Positions 5,695 through 6,140 of a DNA stretch of 6,140 nucleotides are shown here, piece after piece. Origin of the DNA: Pseudomonadota bacterium (GTDB lineage Bacteria > Pseudomonadota > Alphaproteobacteria > Rhizobiales > Xanthobacteraceae); NCBI GenBank assembly GCA_023431725.1, contig JAEYVN010000009.1, forward strand, positions 1-6,140, written 5' to 3'. Within the stretch, counting starts at the first letter, position 1; each line of letters begins with the position of its first letter. The position numbers were made by a program, and so were the translations under genes. The notes under the pieces are model-generated. The model ran no database searches, was not told where the DNA came from, and saw nothing but the letters and a program-made list of their open reading frames with translations.

Positions 5695-6140
5695 ATGCTG
5701 AAAACACCGCTTCATCTTCCCCACCTGCCGCTGACGCGGCGTCGCCTGCTGACGATCGGCGCCGGTACGGCCATGGCTGCGGCCGCCGGCATTCGCACTG
5801 CCGATGCGGTGCTGAAACTCGACGTGACGCAAGGCAATGTGCAGCCGATGCCGATCGCGCTGCCGGACTTCGCCGGCAGTTCGCAGCAGGACTCGGAAGT
5901 GGCCCGCAACGTCACCGGCATCATCACCAACAATCTGCGGCGTTCCGGACTGTTCGCGCCGATCGATCCGGCGGCCTATATCGAAAAGATCTCCAATCCC
6001 GATGTCGCGCCGAAATTCCCCGACTGGCGCGCAATCAACGCGCAGGCTCTGGTCACCGGCCGCGTCACGCGACAGGGCGATGGCCGCCTGCGCGCCGAAT
6101 TCCGTCTTTGGGACGTGTTCGCCGGCCAGCAGCAATCCGG
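5695..6140 (+). CDS. tolB: TolB, periplasmic beta-propeller protein of Tol-Pal, 3'-truncated by window end
   Basis: TolB shuttles between TolA and Pal in the periplasm. The visible 148 residues cover a signal peptide and the N-terminal alpha/beta domain. That domain runs from [21 protein letters not shown], through [20 protein letters not shown], to [14 protein letters not shown] and [16 protein letters not shown], all characteristic of TolB. The beta-propeller lies beyond the window. The leader [12 protein letters not shown] (12-23) with a hydrophobic Ala-rich stretch and a likely cleavage after ADA (36-38) has the form of a twin-arginine signal, where E. coli TolB uses Sec. The ATG at 5695 is the only suitable start in frame. 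It has no clear Shine-Dalgarno sequence and follows tolA by 34 bases. pal is expected downstream. Confidence 0.96.
   Translation, partial: MLKTPLHLPHLPLTRRRLLTIGAGTAMAAAAGIRTADAVLKLDVTQGNVQPMPIALPDFAGSSQQDSEVARNVTGIITNNLRRSGLFAPIDPAAYIEKISNPDVAPKFPDWRAINAQALVTGRVTRQGDGRLRAEFRLWDVFAGQQQS

Noticed and set aside
5689..6135. 148-residue minus-strand open frame at the window end
   Set aside because: Lies opposite the well-supported tolB and shows no family features.

Overview
The window looks like high-GC chromosomal DNA of an alphaproteobacterium, probably Hyphomicrobiales (Rhizobiales). This rests on codon and GC bias, the DUF2852 protein, the style of the WHG-type TetR regulator and the alphaproteobacterial look of the tol genes. 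No rRNA, tRNA, CRISPR array, insertion sequence or phage gene is visible.

Left part, plus strand (1-1741): the C-terminal part of a TetR-family regulator cut by the window edge, then a complete TetR regulator with a WHG-type C-terminal domain, then a small one-helix membrane protein with a coiled coil (DUF2852). The DUF2852 gene has its own promoter, whose -10 region lies inside a perfect 25-bp palindrome (1171-1195). This looks like a TetR-type operator. A degenerate copy lies at the start codon of the WHG-type TetR gene, which suggests one small autoregulated module. A strong intrinsic terminator (1707-1741) closes the unit.

Middle part, minus strand (1740-3184): two tandem, translationally coupled paralogous multi-pass membrane proteins, recognised as DUF6498-like and of unknown function. 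They converge on the DUF2852 gene and diverge from the tol operon. The first uses a TTG start supported by a strong Shine-Dalgarno sequence. A gene-free stretch of about 330 bases (3185-3518) separates them from tolQ and must hold the outward promoters. It contains three TAACC boxes but no convincing promoter by eye.

Right part, plus strand (3519-6140): the Tol-Pal operon tolQ-tolR-tolA-tolB, with tolB cut by the window end; pal is expected beyond it. TolQ and TolR form the proton-motive-force motor in the inner membrane. TolA is the energised arm reaching into the periplasm. TolB is the periplasmic beta-propeller partner that engages Pal. The complex maintains outer-membrane integrity and drives outer-membrane constriction at division. 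The notable feature is a twin-arginine type signal peptide on TolB.

No clearly new multi-gene system is present. The items most worth following are the palindromic operator with its degenerate copy, the DUF6498 paralogue pair beside the tol operon, and the Tat-type TolB leader.
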